Positions 9,044-17,657 of a stretch of 64,000 nt of DNA are shown here, in pieces. Source of the DNA: Microvirga terrae (lineage in GTDB: Bacteria; Pseudomonadota; Alphaproteobacteria; Rhizobiales; Beijerinckiaceae); NCBI RefSeq assembly GCF_013307435.2, contig NZ_CP102845.1:1364001-1428000 (forward strand). The letters run 5' to 3'. The notes beneath the pieces were generated by a model. It did no database searches, had not been told where the DNA came from, and saw only the letters and a list, made by a program, of their open reading frames with translations. The stretch's first letter is position 1. Each line of letters begins with the position of its first letter. The position numbers and the translations under genes are program-made.

Positions 9044-9589
9044 ATGGACCAGCGTCTCATCACCGACCTGAAGGCCGCAATCCGCTCGATCCCGGACTAC
9101 CCGAAGCCCGGCATCGTGTTCCGGGACATCACGACCCTTCTGGGTGACGCCCGGGCCTTCCGTCGCTCCGTGGACGAGCTCGTCCATCCGTTCGCGGGCG
9201 GACGGGTCGACAAGGTCGCGGGCATCGAGGCGCGGGGCTTCATTCTCGGCGGCGCCATCGCGCATCAGCTCTCCTCGGGCTTCGTCCCAATCCGCAAGAA
9301 GGGCAAGCTGCCCCACGAGACGGTGCGCATCGCCTATTCGCTCGAATACGGCGTCGACGAGATGGAGATCCACACGGACGCCATCGGCCAGGGCGAGCGG
9401 GTGATCCTCGTCGACGACCTCATCGCCACGGGCGGCACGGCCGTCGCAGCGTCCCAGCTTCTGCGCCAGATGGGCGCCAACATCGTGGCGGCATGCTTCA
9501 TCATCGACCTGCCGGATCTCGGCGGCGCCGCGAAGCTGCGGGACCTCGGGGTCGAGGTGCGAAGCCTCGTGAGCTTCGAGGGGCATTGA
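9044..9589 (+). CDS. apt: adenine phosphoribosyltransferase
   Basis: The 181-residue type I phosphoribosyltransferase makes AMP from adenine and PRPP. The PRPP-binding motif [14 protein letters not shown] is intact, and the N-terminal part ([18 protein letters not shown]) is the characteristic APRT opening. Length is normal. It follows mtnP by 76 bases and precedes the HD-hydrolase gene by 10, so the three probably form a purine-salvage unit. Confidence 0.96.
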   Translation: MDQRLITDLKAAIRSIPDYPKPGIVFRDITTLLGDARAFRRSVDELVHPFAGGRVDKVAGIEARGFILGGAIAHQLSSGFVPIRKKGKLPHETVRIAYSLEYGVDEMEIHTDAIGQGERVILVDDLIATGGTAVAASQLLRQMGANIVAACFIIDLPDLGGAAKLRDLGVEVRSLVSFEGH

Positions 9590-9599
9590 GGAATCATCG

Positions 9600-10178
9600 A
9601 TGGCGAACGAGCGCCTCCTGGGAGCGCTGGACTTCCTGCGGGAGGCGGAGCGGCTCAAGAGCACCCTGCGCAGCGGCTTCACGTCCACGGGCCGGTCCGA
9701 GAGCACGGCCGAGCATACCTGGCGCCTGTGCCTCATGGCGCTGGTGTTCTCGGACGAGTTCGGGGACATCGACCCTTTGCGCCTCATCAAGCTCTGCATC
9801 GTCCATGATCTCGGCGAGGCCCTAAGCGGAGACATCCCCGCCGTTCTTCAGACGGAAAGGTTCGACAAGTCCGCTCAGGAAAGGGCTGACCTCAAGGAGC
9901 TGACCAGAGCCCTTCATCCCGCGAAGCAGGCCGAGATCCTGGCCCTGTGGGAGGAATACGAGGCGGCTTCGTCGCCCGAGGCCGTTCTCGCCAAAGGACT
10001 CGATAAGCTGGAGACGATTCTCCAGCACAACCAGGGCCGAAACCCTGTTGATTTCGACTACGCGTTCAACCTCGATTATGGGCGCAAGCATACATCCGCT
10101 CACCCGATTCTGGCCGAGATCCGTGTTCTGCTCGACGAGGAGACGCGAGTGCGGGCCGGAGGCTCGAAGACCCGCTAG
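9600..10178 (+). CDS. HD-domain hydrolase (YfbR/HDDC2-like)
   Basis: The 192-residue protein has the HD metal site: H in STAEHTWRL, the HD pair in CIVHDLGEALSGDIP, and a later Asp in LDKLETILQH. This arrangement resembles the 5'-deoxynucleotidases YfbR and HDDC2. Placement directly after apt agrees with nucleotide metabolism, though substrate preference is not visible. The gene ends one base before a palindromic repeat. Confidence 0.8.
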   Translation: MANERLLGALDFLREAERLKSTLRSGFTSTGRSESTAEHTWRLCLMALVFSDEFGDIDPLRLIKLCIVHDLGEALSGDIPAVLQTERFDKSAQERADLKELTRALHPAKQAEILALWEEYEAASSPEAVLAKGLDKLETILQHNQGRNPVDFDYAFNLDYGRKHTSAHPILAEIRVLLDEETRVRAGGSKTR

Positions 10179-10179
10179 C

Positions 10180-10284
10180 GCATCGTGCGGAAAAGTGGAT
10201 CCGGTTTTCCGCATGAACGATGCGCTCTTCAAAGAGGTGGGAGCATCGGACCCAAAAGTGGGTCCACTTTTGGGTCCGATGCTC
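10180..10284. repeat. palindromic element, family B
   Basis: Two hairpins are adjacent. The first pairs GCATCGT with ACGATGC (10180-10222) around a GCGGAAAA/TTTTCCGC inner stem. The second (10241-10284) has perfect 21-bp arms beginning GAGCATCGGACCC and a 2-base loop. A related copy lies at 55681-55780. It sits between convergent genes, where it could also end transcription. Confidence 0.8.
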
Positions 10285-11291
10285 TAGTCCCGGCGTTCCC
10301 AGAACACCATCCCGTCGAACGCGAATACCTCTTCGCCGTTCTGGTTCGTGCCCGTGTTGTGGTGGAACACCAGGCCCCAGCCGGGGCGGGACGCGGAAGC
10401 GCGCTTGGCCGTCACGGTGGACCGGTAGGTGATCGTGTCGCCGGCATAGACGGGCTTGAGCCATTTCAGGTTGGTGAAGCCCGGGGAGGGCCCGAGCCGT
10501 GCGGGCCGCTGGCCATGGCTCAGCGCATAGTCACGGATGCGGTCGCGGTGGCCGACCATGTGCTTCATCCACACGCTGGCCGTATGCCAGCCGGAGGCGC
10601 ACAGGGCTCCGAACAGGCTGTCCTTGGCGGCCTCCGCGTCCACATGGAAGCGCTGCGGATCGAACTGGCGGGCGAAGCTGACAATATCCTCGGGCGTGAA
10701 GGTATAGGAGCCGAGCTCGTCCGTCCCGCCGACGACGAGGTCCTCGAAGAACGGATTGGCCGAGACCGGCGGAACCTCCCGCGCCGGAACGGCGCCAGGC
10801 AGTGCGTCCGCCGCAGCCGTCAAGGCGTTGCGGCCGCCGGTGAACGGCTCGGCATCGCGGGTCGCGAACATCACCCAGTTGGTCTGGGTCAGAACCGTCT
10901 CGTCGGCCTGGTTCAGCATGTCGAAATGGAACCGCACGAGGCCCAGGGAGGGCCTGCTCTTTGAGACGCGGCTTTCCAGGACATTCATGCGCGTGCGCAG
11001 GGTATCGCCGGGCCGCACGGGCTTCAGCCATTTCACCTCGTCGATGCCCGGAGATCCCATGGAGGAGGAATTCAGGATCAGTCCGTCGGCGAACAGGCGC
11101 ATGTTCAGGCTGCAGCTGTGCCAGCCCGAGGCGATGAGCGTGCCGATGAAGCTGTCCTTGGCGGCGATCTCGTCCACATGGAAGGGCTGCGGATCGTATT
11201 CTCGGGCGAAGGTCAGGACGTCGTCCTTCGACACCGTGAGTGGGCCGAAGGTCTCGGTCAGGCCGGGCGGAAGATCTTCGAACGTGCGCAT
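10284..11291 (-). CDS. tandem MaoC-like dehydratase (two hotdog domains)
   Basis: The 335-residue protein consists of two related halves. Each contains a hydratase-type segment: FAREYDPQPFHVDEIAAKDS, then FARQFDPQRFHVDAEAAKDS, each followed by ASGWHT or ASGWHS. The D...H pair is the hydratase 2 catalytic motif, present in both copies. Members act on enoyl-CoA-type substrates; the substrate is unknown. The start MRTFEDLPPG is chosen because the upstream extension is Arg-rich and unlike the family. The stop lies at the edge of the palindromic repeat. Confidence 0.85.
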   Translation of the reverse strand: MRTFEDLPPGLTETFGPLTVSKDDVLTFAREYDPQPFHVDEIAAKDSFIGTLIASGWHSCSLNMRLFADGLILNSSSMGSPGIDEVKWLKPVRPGDTLRTRMNVLESRVSKSRPSLGLVRFHFDMLNQADETVLTQTNWVMFATRDAEPFTGGRNALTAAADALPGAVPAREVPPVSANPFFEDLVVGGTDELGSYTFTPEDIVSFARQFDPQRFHVDAEAAKDSLFGALCASGWHTASVWMKHMVGHRDRIRDYALSHGQRPARLGPSPGFTNLKWLKPVYAGDTITYRSTVTAKRASASRPGWGLVFHHNTGTNQNGEEVFAFDGMVFWERRD

Positions 11292-11396
11292 GAGCAATCC
11301 CTTGTCGGGGTCTGCCCTAGCATAACGCCTCCGCCATGGGGAGGCTTGCCGCCGCAACCGTGGCCTGACTTTGGGATAGCTCCGGGGCTGTCCGCC

Positions 11397-12065
11397 TCAA
11401 GGGGAAAATTGCCCGGCCGCGTTGTGCGCGAGCCGGATCGGCTCCGGCAGGCGGTATTTCGGGGAGCAGCGCAGGACGAGTTCCGCCGCCGTCGGAATAT
11501 CGGCCAAGTGCCCGGGAGAGATGAACATCGGGTTCTTGGCCGTCCGGGTGCGCAGCGCTACCCCGATGGTCTCCTTGCGGTCGATCAGGGGGGCGGCGGA
11601 ACCTTTTTCCTCCGCAAGGTCCCTGTAGCGTCCGCACAGGAGGGTCTTGCCGCAGCCGATGGTGGGGCGCTGCAGCCACAGGCCCATATGGCTGGCGATC
11701 CCGATCCGGCGAGGATGAGCGATGCCCATGCCGTCGAACAGGAAAACGTCCGGCTCGGATTTCAGCTTCTCGAACGCCTCCTCGAGCACGGGGCCCTCGC
11801 GGAAGCTCAGGAGGCCGGGCACGTAGGGAAAGGGCGTCGGGCGCTGAGCCAGGACGGTCTCCACCGGCAGGAAGCCCGGAAAGGTGACCACGACGATGGC
11901 CGCCTGCGACTGCTCGTTCTTCACGCTCACGTCGACGCCGGCCACAAGCTGCACCCCATCGAGATCAATCGGGCGGTCGGACACGACTTCCGTTCTCAGC
12001 TGGTGCTGGAGAGCGATGGCCTCGGTAGGGGTGAGTTTCCAGTCGTGGCGGTGGTGAAGCTGCAT
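11397..12065 (-). CDS. nfi: endonuclease V (deoxyinosine 3'-endonuclease)
   Basis: The 222-residue enzyme nicks DNA one base 3' of deoxyinosine to start repair of deaminated adenine. Catalytic acidic residues are visible in VAGVDVS, in LLSFREGP and in FLFDGMGIAHPRRIG, the last also being the family signature. KNPMFISPGH near the C-terminus is typical. The start MQLHHRHDW is preferred to one ten codons upstream on length grounds. It is oriented like the upstream dehydratase gene but 105 bases separate them. Confidence 0.94.
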   Translation of the reverse strand: MQLHHRHDWKLTPTEAIALQHQLRTEVVSDRPIDLDGVQLVAGVDVSVKNEQSQAAIVVVTFPGFLPVETVLAQRPTPFPYVPGLLSFREGPVLEEAFEKLKSEPDVFLFDGMGIAHPRRIGIASHMGLWLQRPTIGCGKTLLCGRYRDLAEEKGSAAPLIDRKETIGVALRTRTAKNPMFISPGHLADIPTAAELVLRCSPKYRLPEPIRLAHNAAGQFSP

Positions 12066-12278
12066 GATCGGGCATCGATGAGGACACGCCGTCAACGCTC
12101 AAGGTTCCCGAACGATCCGCGGCCGCATGCGGGCGATCCCGCCCGAACGGCTGTGTTACGGCCAAGCCTATGACGACACTCCGGAAAATCCCTTAGGGGG
12201 ATGATCTGAATGTATCTGCTCCGACGATGGAGCTATCTCCGTAGGCATCCAAGACCGATCTCCCACAACGAGGATGTC

Positions 12279-13490
12279 ATGCGTACCGAACCTGCCGCAA
12301 CCGGCCTGATGCCACGTGAGCCGAAACCGAACCCCTTACATTCCCTGGCACGCGCCGCCGCCGGCCTCATCGCGCTCGGTGCCGGAGCCGTGTGGACGCT
12401 GCCGGCCGAAGCCCATGTGAAGTGGTTTGCCCCCTATATCGTCGATGCCGCTCCCCAGCCGATCGGCGCCACGCTGACCAATCAATGGTTCTGGACCGGG
12501 ATCGGCCTGGTGCTCGCCTTCTTCCTGGCGACGCTTGCGGTCGAACGCATGGCGCTGGGCCGGGCCGTCCAGGCCGGTCTCGACTGGATCAGCGCCCCGC
12601 TCTGGAGCCGTTCGGACGATTTCATGCGCGCATCCGTCGGCGGCTTCTTCGTCGCCATCTTCGCCGTCGGCGGCATCTATCTCACGCCCGACCTCAAGAC
12701 GGATTCGGAGCTGATCTCATGGGCCCAGCTTCTGATCGCCATGGGGGTGTTCTCGCGCCGGACCATGCCGGTCGCAGCAGCCGGCATCATCGCCCTGTGG
12801 GTGGTGGCCCTGCGCGAATACGACCTGTTCCATCTTCTCGACTATCTGGCGCTCGGCGTCGGCGTCGCGGCCTATCTGGTCATGGCCTCCTCGAACGACG
12901 AGAAATGGCGTGCGCGCCGGTTCATGGCTCTGCGCTGGGGCATCGCGATCGCGCTCATGTGGTCGAGCCTGGAAAAGTTCGCCTATCCCAACTGGTTCTA
13001 CCCGCTCGTCGAGGAGAAGCCGTTCCTCACCTTCGGAATGCCGCGCGACGTGTTCATCCCGATGGCCGGAGTGGCCGAGTTCACCCTTGGCTTCGGCCTG
13101 CTCTGGACCCCGCTGGTGCGCCGTCTCTCGGCCGTGTCCCTGCTGCTGATCTTCTTCACCGCCGTCTATCCGTTCGGGCGGATCGACCTCGTCGGGCACG
13201 CCCTGATCATGGCGGCTCTGTTCCTCGTGGCGGCCGATCCCTGCCGTGACGCCAAGGCCATCGCCGTCAAGGTGCCGAACGCCCTGCCGCGCTTCGGTAG
13301 CCTGGCCTCGGTTCCGGCCGGTCTCGCCGTCGCCCTCGTGGTGCTGGTAAGCGGCTACTGGGGGCTCCATGGTGCCTTCTACGGCGCCGAGGGCGCCGGT
13401 CGGCAGATCGAACTGACGACACATTCCCACAGCAAGGAATATCCCCACGGGCCGCAGGCGAAGCCTCAAGCCGAGCATGGCCACCACTGA
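12279..13490 (+). CDS. DoxX-like multi-pass membrane protein with His-rich tail
   Basis: The 403-residue protein has a signal-like N-terminal helix ending in LPAEAHVKW, about nine further hydrophobic segments, and a C-terminal tail HSHSKEYPHGPQ...EHGHH with many histidines. The DoxX-type middle (WSSLEKFAYPNWFYPL; FTLGFGLLWTP) suggests a quinone- or thiol-linked membrane oxidoreductase, but this is only family-level inference. The His-rich tail may bind metal. An in-frame ATG at 12210 would add 23 residues; the ATG at 12279 gives a better membrane-protein start. A globin gene follows. Confidence 0.65.
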   Translation: MRTEPAATGLMPREPKPNPLHSLARAAAGLIALGAGAVWTLPAEAHVKWFAPYIVDAAPQPIGATLTNQWFWTGIGLVLAFFLATLAVERMALGRAVQAGLDWISAPLWSRSDDFMRASVGGFFVAIFAVGGIYLTPDLKTDSELISWAQLLIAMGVFSRRTMPVAAAGIIALWVVALREYDLFHLLDYLALGVGVAAYLVMASSNDEKWRARRFMALRWGIAIALMWSSLEKFAYPNWFYPLVEEKPFLTFGMPRDVFIPMAGVAEFTLGFGLLWTPLVRRLSAVSLLLIFFTAVYPFGRIDLVGHALIMAALFLVAADPCRDAKAIAVKVPNALPRFGSLASVPAGLAVALVVLVSGYWGLHGAFYGAEGAGRQIELTTHSHSKEYPHGPQAKPQAEHGHH

Positions 13491-13596
13491 TGACGGGCCG
13501 GGCCATGGAAACGGCCCGGCTTGATCTGGCGCAAGGATTGTCCGAAGGGATGGGCGCATGGTGCTCCCGTCCCTTCGGTGTGAAAGGAGATCCGCT

Positions 13597-14022
13597 TTGG
13601 CTCATTCAGCCGCCACCGGCCGCAGCATTCCGATCATCAGCCCGGCCGAAGGCGTTTCGGAGGAGTTGATCCGGCAGCTCGTGGAAACCTTCTACGACCG
13701 GGTGATCCGCGATCCGGAACTCGGGCCGATCTTCCACGCCAAGCTTTCCGGCCGCTGGAGCCGGCATCTGGCGCTGATGGTGGATTTCTGGTCCTCGATC
13801 GCCCTACGAACCGGCCGCTACCAGGGCAAGCCCCAGGCGGCCCATTTCGGGCTCGATCTCACCCCGGAGCTGTTCGTCCGCTGGCTGGAGCTGTTCGAGG
13901 ATACGGCTCGGGAGATCTGCGCGCCGGACGTGGCGGCTTTCTTCGTCGACCGGGCGCGGCGCATCGCGGAGAGCCTGCAGATCGGCCTCGGGATTGGGCC
14001 CAAGGCGCTTCGCCTGCCTTAG
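13597..14022 (+). CDS. group III truncated hemoglobin
   Basis: The 141-residue globin has the 2-on-2 group III pattern: FYDRVIRDPELGPIFH, then SRHLALMVDFWSS, AAHFGLDLTPELFVRWLELF (with a candidate proximal His) and FVDRARRIAESLQIGL. A clear AAGGAGA site at 13584-13590 stands 6 bases before TTG at 13597, so I prefer this TTG start (AHSAATG) to the ATG at 13558. Oxygen or NO chemistry is likely, and the adjacent DoxX-like gene may be functionally linked. Confidence 0.85.
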   Translation: MAHSAATGRSIPIISPAEGVSEELIRQLVETFYDRVIRDPELGPIFHAKLSGRWSRHLALMVDFWSSIALRTGRYQGKPQAAHFGLDLTPELFVRWLELFEDTAREICAPDVAAFFVDRARRIAESLQIGLGIGPKALRLP

Positions 14023-14171
14023 CGCTCCCACCATTCGAGCCCATCGTCTCCCCGCTTGGGGAACAGTGACGAGATGCCGATCATCACGAACCCACAGGCC
14101 ACGAGCACGCCGACGAAGAATTCAGCGTTGCCGAACCCGGGAGAAACGAAGCTGTCAAAAAAAGTCTGCAT
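14019..14171 (-). CDS. small single-pass membrane protein (50 residues)
   Basis: The short frame starts MQTFFDSFVSPGFGN, has one hydrophobic helix (about residues 18-36, EFFVGVLVACGFVMIGIS) and ends in a charged tail KRGDDGLEWWER. A GAGGG ribosome-binding stretch lies 8 bases before the ATG. It is convergent with the globin gene; its TAA overlaps the globin stop by four bases. Function is unknown and I do not recognise a family. Prediction pipelines could miss it because of its size. Confidence 0.55.
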   Translation of the reverse strand: MQTFFDSFVSPGFGNAEFFVGVLVACGFVMIGISSLFPKRGDDGLEWWER

Positions 14172-14280
14172 GGATCACACCCTCTACGCAGCCTTTTTCG
14201 CAGAATGGCCCTGAACGGACGACGAAGCCCGCGTTCAGGAAATTGTCAGGTTGATGAAGGGGCTCATCGGTCGCCCATCC

Positions 14281-14311
14281 ACGTCATCACCGGCCTCGTG
14301 CCGGTGATGAC
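14281..14311. repeat. family A half element
   Basis: One hairpin only: GTCATCACCGG paired with CCGGTGATGAC around CCTCGTG. It matches the second hairpin of the full family A elements and lies downstream of the ychF stop. Confidence 0.65.
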
Positions 14312-14362
14312 GAGAGGGCGTTGCCTGCCGAACCCTTCGGAATGACAGTGGCGTCGGATTCC

Positions 14363-15460
14363 TCAGGTGTTGAACCGGAAGTGCATCACGTCGCCGTCCT
14401 GCACCGTGTAGTCCTTGCCTTCCAGCCGCAGCTTGCCCGCGTCGCGTGCCCCGGCCTCGCCCTTGAGCGAGGTGTAGTCCGCATACGCGATGGTCTCGGC
14501 GCGGATGAAGCCCTTCTCGAAATCCGTGTGGATGACGCCCGCGGCGGCCGGAGCCTTGGTGCCCCGGGTGATCGTCCAGGCGCGGGCCTCCTTCGGGCCG
14601 ACGGTGAAGTACGTGATCAGGCCGAGAAGCTCGTAACCGGCGCGGATCACCCGGTTGAGGCCAGGCTCTTCAAGGCCGACGGCGTCGAGATAATCCTTCT
14701 GCTCCTCGGGGGGCAGAACCGCGATCTCGCTTTCGATCTTGGCCGAGACGACCACGGCCTTGGCATCCTCTTCCCTGGCGCGCTCGAAGACGCGGGCGGA
14801 GAATTCATTGCCCTTGTCGGCGGAGGCTTCCTCCACGTTGCAGACGTACAGCACGGGCTTGGAGGAGAGCAGGCCGAGCATCTGGAAGAGGCGCTCCTCC
14901 TCGACCTTCCGTTCGACAAGGCGGGCGGGCTTGCCGTCGCGCAGGAGCGGCAGGGTGCGATTGACGAGGTCGAGGGTCTCCTTGGCCTCCTTGTCGTTGC
15001 CCTTGGCCTTCTTCTCGAGAGCGGTGACGCGCTTCTCGAGGCTGTCGAGGTCGGCCAGCATCAGCTCGGTCTCGATGGTCTCGATATCGGCGATGGGATC
15101 GATCTTACCCTCGACATGGGTGATGTCCGTGTCCTCGAAGCAGCGCACCACATGGGCGATGGCATCGACCTCGCGGATATTGGCCAGGAACTGGTTGCCG
15201 AGGCCTTCGCCCCTCGACGCGCCGCGCACGAGACCCGCGATATCCACGAAGGTGAGGCGGGTCGGGATGATCTGCGCCGAGCTGGCGATGCCTGCGAGCC
15301 GGTCGAGCCGCTCGTCCGGCACCGCCACGTCGCCCACGTTGGGCTCGATGGTGCAGAATGGGTAGTTGGCGGCCTGCGCGGCCGCGGTCTGCGTCAAAGC
15401 GTTGAAGAGGGTGGACTTGCCCACGTTCGGCAGGCCGACGATGCCCATCTTGAAGCCCAT
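14363..15460 (-). CDS. ychF: redox-regulated ATPase YchF (Obg family)
   Basis: The 365-residue P-loop NTPase carries GLPNVGKST (G1) at its N-terminus, DIAGLVRGASRGEGLGNQFL (switch II/G3 region) and a C-terminal TGS-like domain ending in DYTVQDGDVMHFRFN. YchF prefers ATP to GTP and associates with ribosomes. Length and motifs are normal. It lies 48 bases downstream of pth, a common bacterial order, so the rplY-pth-ychF genes are likely transcribed together or in sequence. Confidence 0.97.
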   Translation of the reverse strand: MGFKMGIVGLPNVGKSTLFNALTQTAAAQAANYPFCTIEPNVGDVAVPDERLDRLAGIASSAQIIPTRLTFVDIAGLVRGASRGEGLGNQFLANIREVDAIAHVVRCFEDTDITHVEGKIDPIADIETIETELMLADLDSLEKRVTALEKKAKGNDKEAKETLDLVNRTLPLLRDGKPARLVERKVEEERLFQMLGLLSSKPVLYVCNVEEASADKGNEFSARVFERAREEDAKAVVVSAKIESEIAVLPPEEQKDYLDAVGLEEPGLNRVIRAGYELLGLITYFTVGPKEARAWTITRGTKAPAAAGVIHTDFEKGFIRAETIAYADYTSLKGEAGARDAGKLRLEGKDYTVQDGDVMHFRFNT

Positions 15461-15508
15461 GGCCTCACTCCTTGCATGGCCGGCGTCTGCGCCGGCGTGA
15501 TTGTCGAA

Positions 15509-16120
15509 TTACGTGGCCTTTTCTCCAGGCCGCTTCACGTCGGTCCAGCCTCTCGCCTCCATGGCGAGGTGGACCTTGTTCTGAAAGCTTCCGTCCTCAC
15601 CCTTGGCGAGGAGGGCCGCATTGTCCGCGATGATCCGGCACAGATCGTCGACCCAGGCCTCCTCGCTCTTGCCGAAATCGCCCAGCACATGGTTCTGCAC
15701 GAGCGCCTTGTGGCCGGGATGGCCGATGCCGAGCCGCACGCGACGGTAGTCGTTGCCGCAATGGGCCGAGATCGAGCGCAGGCCGTTGTGGCCTGCATTG
15801 CCGCCGCCGATCTTCACGCGCAGCTTGGCGGGCGGGAGATCGAGCTCGTCGTAGAAGACCGTCACGTCATGCAGCGGGATCTTGAAGAAGTTCTGCGCTT
15901 CTCCCACAGCCTGGCCGGACAGGTTCATGTAGGTCTGCGGTTTGATCAGCAGAACCTTCTCACCGCCGATCACCGCATCGGCCGCCTCCGCCTGGAAGCG
16001 CTTGCGCCAAGGCCCGGCGTTGTTCGCTCGCGCGATCTCGTCCACGGCCATGAAACCGATGTTGTGGCGGTTCCTGGCGTAGCGGGATCCGGGATTGCCG
16101 AGTCCGACGAAGAGACGCAT
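15509..16120 (-). CDS. pth: peptidyl-tRNA hydrolase
   Basis: The 203-residue enzyme releases peptides from prematurely dissociated peptidyl-tRNA. It opens [20 protein letters not shown], with the conserved Asn and the catalytic His of the [11 protein letters not shown] region; [19 protein letters not shown] provides the conserved Asp, and GHNGLRSI the substrate-binding Asn. The C-terminus has a short basic extension (KRPGEKAT). It lies between rplY and ychF. Confidence 0.97.
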   Translation of the reverse strand: MRLFVGLGNPGSRYARNRHNIGFMAVDEIARANNAGPWRKRFQAEAADAVIGGEKVLLIKPQTYMNLSGQAVGEAQNFFKIPLHDVTVFYDELDLPPAKLRVKIGGGNAGHNGLRSISAHCGNDYRRVRLGIGHPGHKALVQNHVLGDFGKSEEAWVDDLCRIIADNAALLAKGEDGSFQNKVHLAMEARGWTDVKRPGEKAT

Positions 16121-16135
16121 CGCGTGGTCCTGCTC

Positions 16136-16168
16136 ATAAGAAACGCTCCGGCCTTGCGGTCGGAGCGT
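16136..16168 (-). terminator. intrinsic terminator after rplY
   Basis: Read on the minus strand, ACGCTCCG and CGGAGCGT form a stem followed by TTTCTTAT. It stands between the rplY stop and the pth start, so it may attenuate rather than fully separate pth. Confidence 0.65.
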
Positions 16169-16207
16169 CGAAGCCGGTCGATGGGCTTGAACGCCCGATC
16201 AGGCCGA

Positions 16208-16825
16208 TCAGGCGGCAGCGGTGCCTTCGGCAGGAGCCGGAGCCGCATCCGTTTCCGTAAGGCCGGTCGGGGCCACGACGGTGACGAGGGTCAGGTTCTC
16301 GGCCGAGGTCGCCTTGGCGCCGTTCGGCAGGGCGATGTCGTTCAGGTGGATCGAGGAGCCGATGTCGAGGCCTTCGACGGAAGCCTCGATGAAGTCCGGG
16401 ATCGCGTCGGACGGAACCAGGAGTTCCACCGAATGCTCGACGATCTGGAGAGCGCCGCCGCGCTTCACGCCCGGGCTCTTCTCCTGGCCAACCACGTGCA
16501 CCGGAACCACAACCTTGATCGCTTGGCCCTGCGCGAGGCGCAGGAAGTCGACGTGGATTGGGAAGTCACGCACCGGGTCGAGCTGGTAGTCGCGCGGGAT
16601 GGCGCGGACCGTCTGCCCGTCGACGTCGATCTCGAAGATCGTGGTCAGGAAGTGACCGGCGAAGATCAGCTGCTTGGTCTGGTTGAAGTCGAGGGCAATC
16701 GCCTGGGCCGACTGGCCGGCTCCGTAGATGACGGCGGGAACTTGGCCTTGGCGACGAACGGCCCGGGCGGCCCCCTTGCCGGCCCGGTCGCGCGCCACGG
16801 CCTTGATCTGCTTTACTTCGCTCAT
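16208..16825 (-). CDS. rplY: 50S ribosomal protein L25/general stress protein Ctc
   Basis: The 205-residue two-domain L25 (TL5/CTC form) binds 5S rRNA through its N-terminal domain (about residues 1-95: RDRAGKGAARAVRRQGQVPAVIYG, then PIHVDFLRL) and has the C-terminal CTC beta domain, with an Ala/Pro-rich acidic end. The start MSEVKQIKA is preceded by AAAGGACC; an upstream in-frame extension of 60 residues has no family match. In Bacillus, Ctc is stress-induced, which is family knowledge only. Confidence 0.95.
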   Translation of the reverse strand: MSEVKQIKAVARDRAGKGAARAVRRQGQVPAVIYGAGQSAQAIALDFNQTKQLIFAGHFLTTIFEIDVDGQTVRAIPRDYQLDPVRDFPIHVDFLRLAQGQAIKVVVPVHVVGQEKSPGVKRGGALQIVEHSVELLVPSDAIPDFIEASVEGLDIGSSIHLNDIALPNGAKATSAENLTLVTVVAPTGLTETDAAPAPAEGTAAA

Positions 16826-17016
16826 GGTCGTGGTCCTTTGAATTGAGTTGAAAAACCGATGGCCGCCCAGGCTTCTCGAGAAACCTACCGGCGGCCATGA
16901 GGTCGGCGCCCGTGCCTCCAAGGGTGTCGAGCGGGCGCGAGGCGGCTTATAGTGAACAACCGCCGAAAATGCAACAAGTCGGGTCATAGACCGGGCAGGG
17001 CCCACCCGGAAGGCGC

Positions 17017-17556
17017 TCAGGCGAAAGGCTTCGTGGCCGTGATCGTCAGGGCGAGCTTTCTCAAAAGTCCGGCGAGTTGGGTCTGCTCGTCCTCGGTCAA
17101 GCCTTCGAGCATGGCCGCCTCGACGGCCATGTCCTCCTGAAACGCCTCTTTCGCGCGCCGGGCGCCTTCCTCCGTCAGCTCCACCGGCAGGCTGCGGCCG
17201 TCGCCCTCGGCGACCGCCCGCCGGATCAGGCCTGCCTTGGCGAGACGGTTGAGACGGTCGGTGAGACCGCCCGAGGAAATCATCAGGGTCCGGAACAGCT
17301 CCGTGGGCCGCAGGCGATAGGGCGGGCCGGAGCGGAGCAGGGAGAACAGGACGTCGGCCTCGCCGCTGTCCAGGTCATGGGCTTTGAAGACAGCCTCGAT
17401 GGGCGGGCGGGCGGTCAGGGTGATCCAGCGCGCCCGACCCAGGACACCCATGCCCCGGGTGTCGACATCCGGCAGTTCGGCAGCCCATTGGGCGCACCGC
17501 TCGTCGATGCCGTCTTGGTCGGACGCATAGGAGGGTGCCTCATAATGTCTTGACAT
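17017..17556 (-). CDS. MarR family transcriptional regulator
   Basis: The 179-residue winged-helix protein has the recognition part LMISSGGLTDRLNRLAKAGLIRR followed by the wing and ELTEEGARR, the standard MarR core, flanked by dimerisation helices. The start codon itself (ATG at 17554-17556) lies inside a perfect inverted repeat, which suggests autorepression. It is divergent from an EamA-type exporter gene, an arrangement typical of a local repressor of an efflux gene. The ligand is unknown. Confidence 0.88.
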   Translation of the reverse strand: MSRHYEAPSYASDQDGIDERCAQWAAELPDVDTRGMGVLGRARWITLTARPPIEAVFKAHDLDSGEADVLFSLLRSGPPYRLRPTELFRTLMISSGGLTDRLNRLAKAGLIRRAVAEGDGRSLPVELTEEGARRAKEAFQEDMAVEAAMLEGLTEDEQTQLAGLLRKLALTITATKPFA

Positions 17557-17561
17557 CAAGA
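17548..17561. promoter_or_regulatory. MarR operator site 1
   Basis: TCTTGA-CA-TCAAGA is a perfect 6-bp inverted repeat. It covers the marR start codon and a TTGACA sequence (17550-17555) that could serve as the -35 box of the exporter gene. Confidence 0.7.
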
Positions 17562-17570
17562 TATATCCAC

Positions 17571-17590
17571 TTATCTTTGCATCAAGATAA
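17571..17590. promoter_or_regulatory. MarR operator site 2
   Basis: TTATCTT and AAGATAA are perfect arms around TGCATC. It shares the TATCTT...TCAAGATA pattern with site 1; the two centres are 26 bp apart. It covers TATCTT at 17572-17577, a possible -10 box 16 bp after TTGACA. Confidence 0.7.
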
Positions 17591-17657
17591 ACCCCCGCCG
17601 CACCTCCTGCAACACTCCGTTGCCGAGCCCACCGGCAGAGTATCCGAGAGTGCCGCC

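Noticed and set aside
14214..14237. EcfG-like promoter before the 50-residue gene on the minus strand
   Set aside because: The box is TGAAC rather than GGAAC and the spacing is 15 bp.
14321..16846. 841-residue open frame on the plus strand across ychF, pth and rplY
   Set aside because: It spans three well-recognised genes and their intergenic gaps on the opposite strand; not a real gene.
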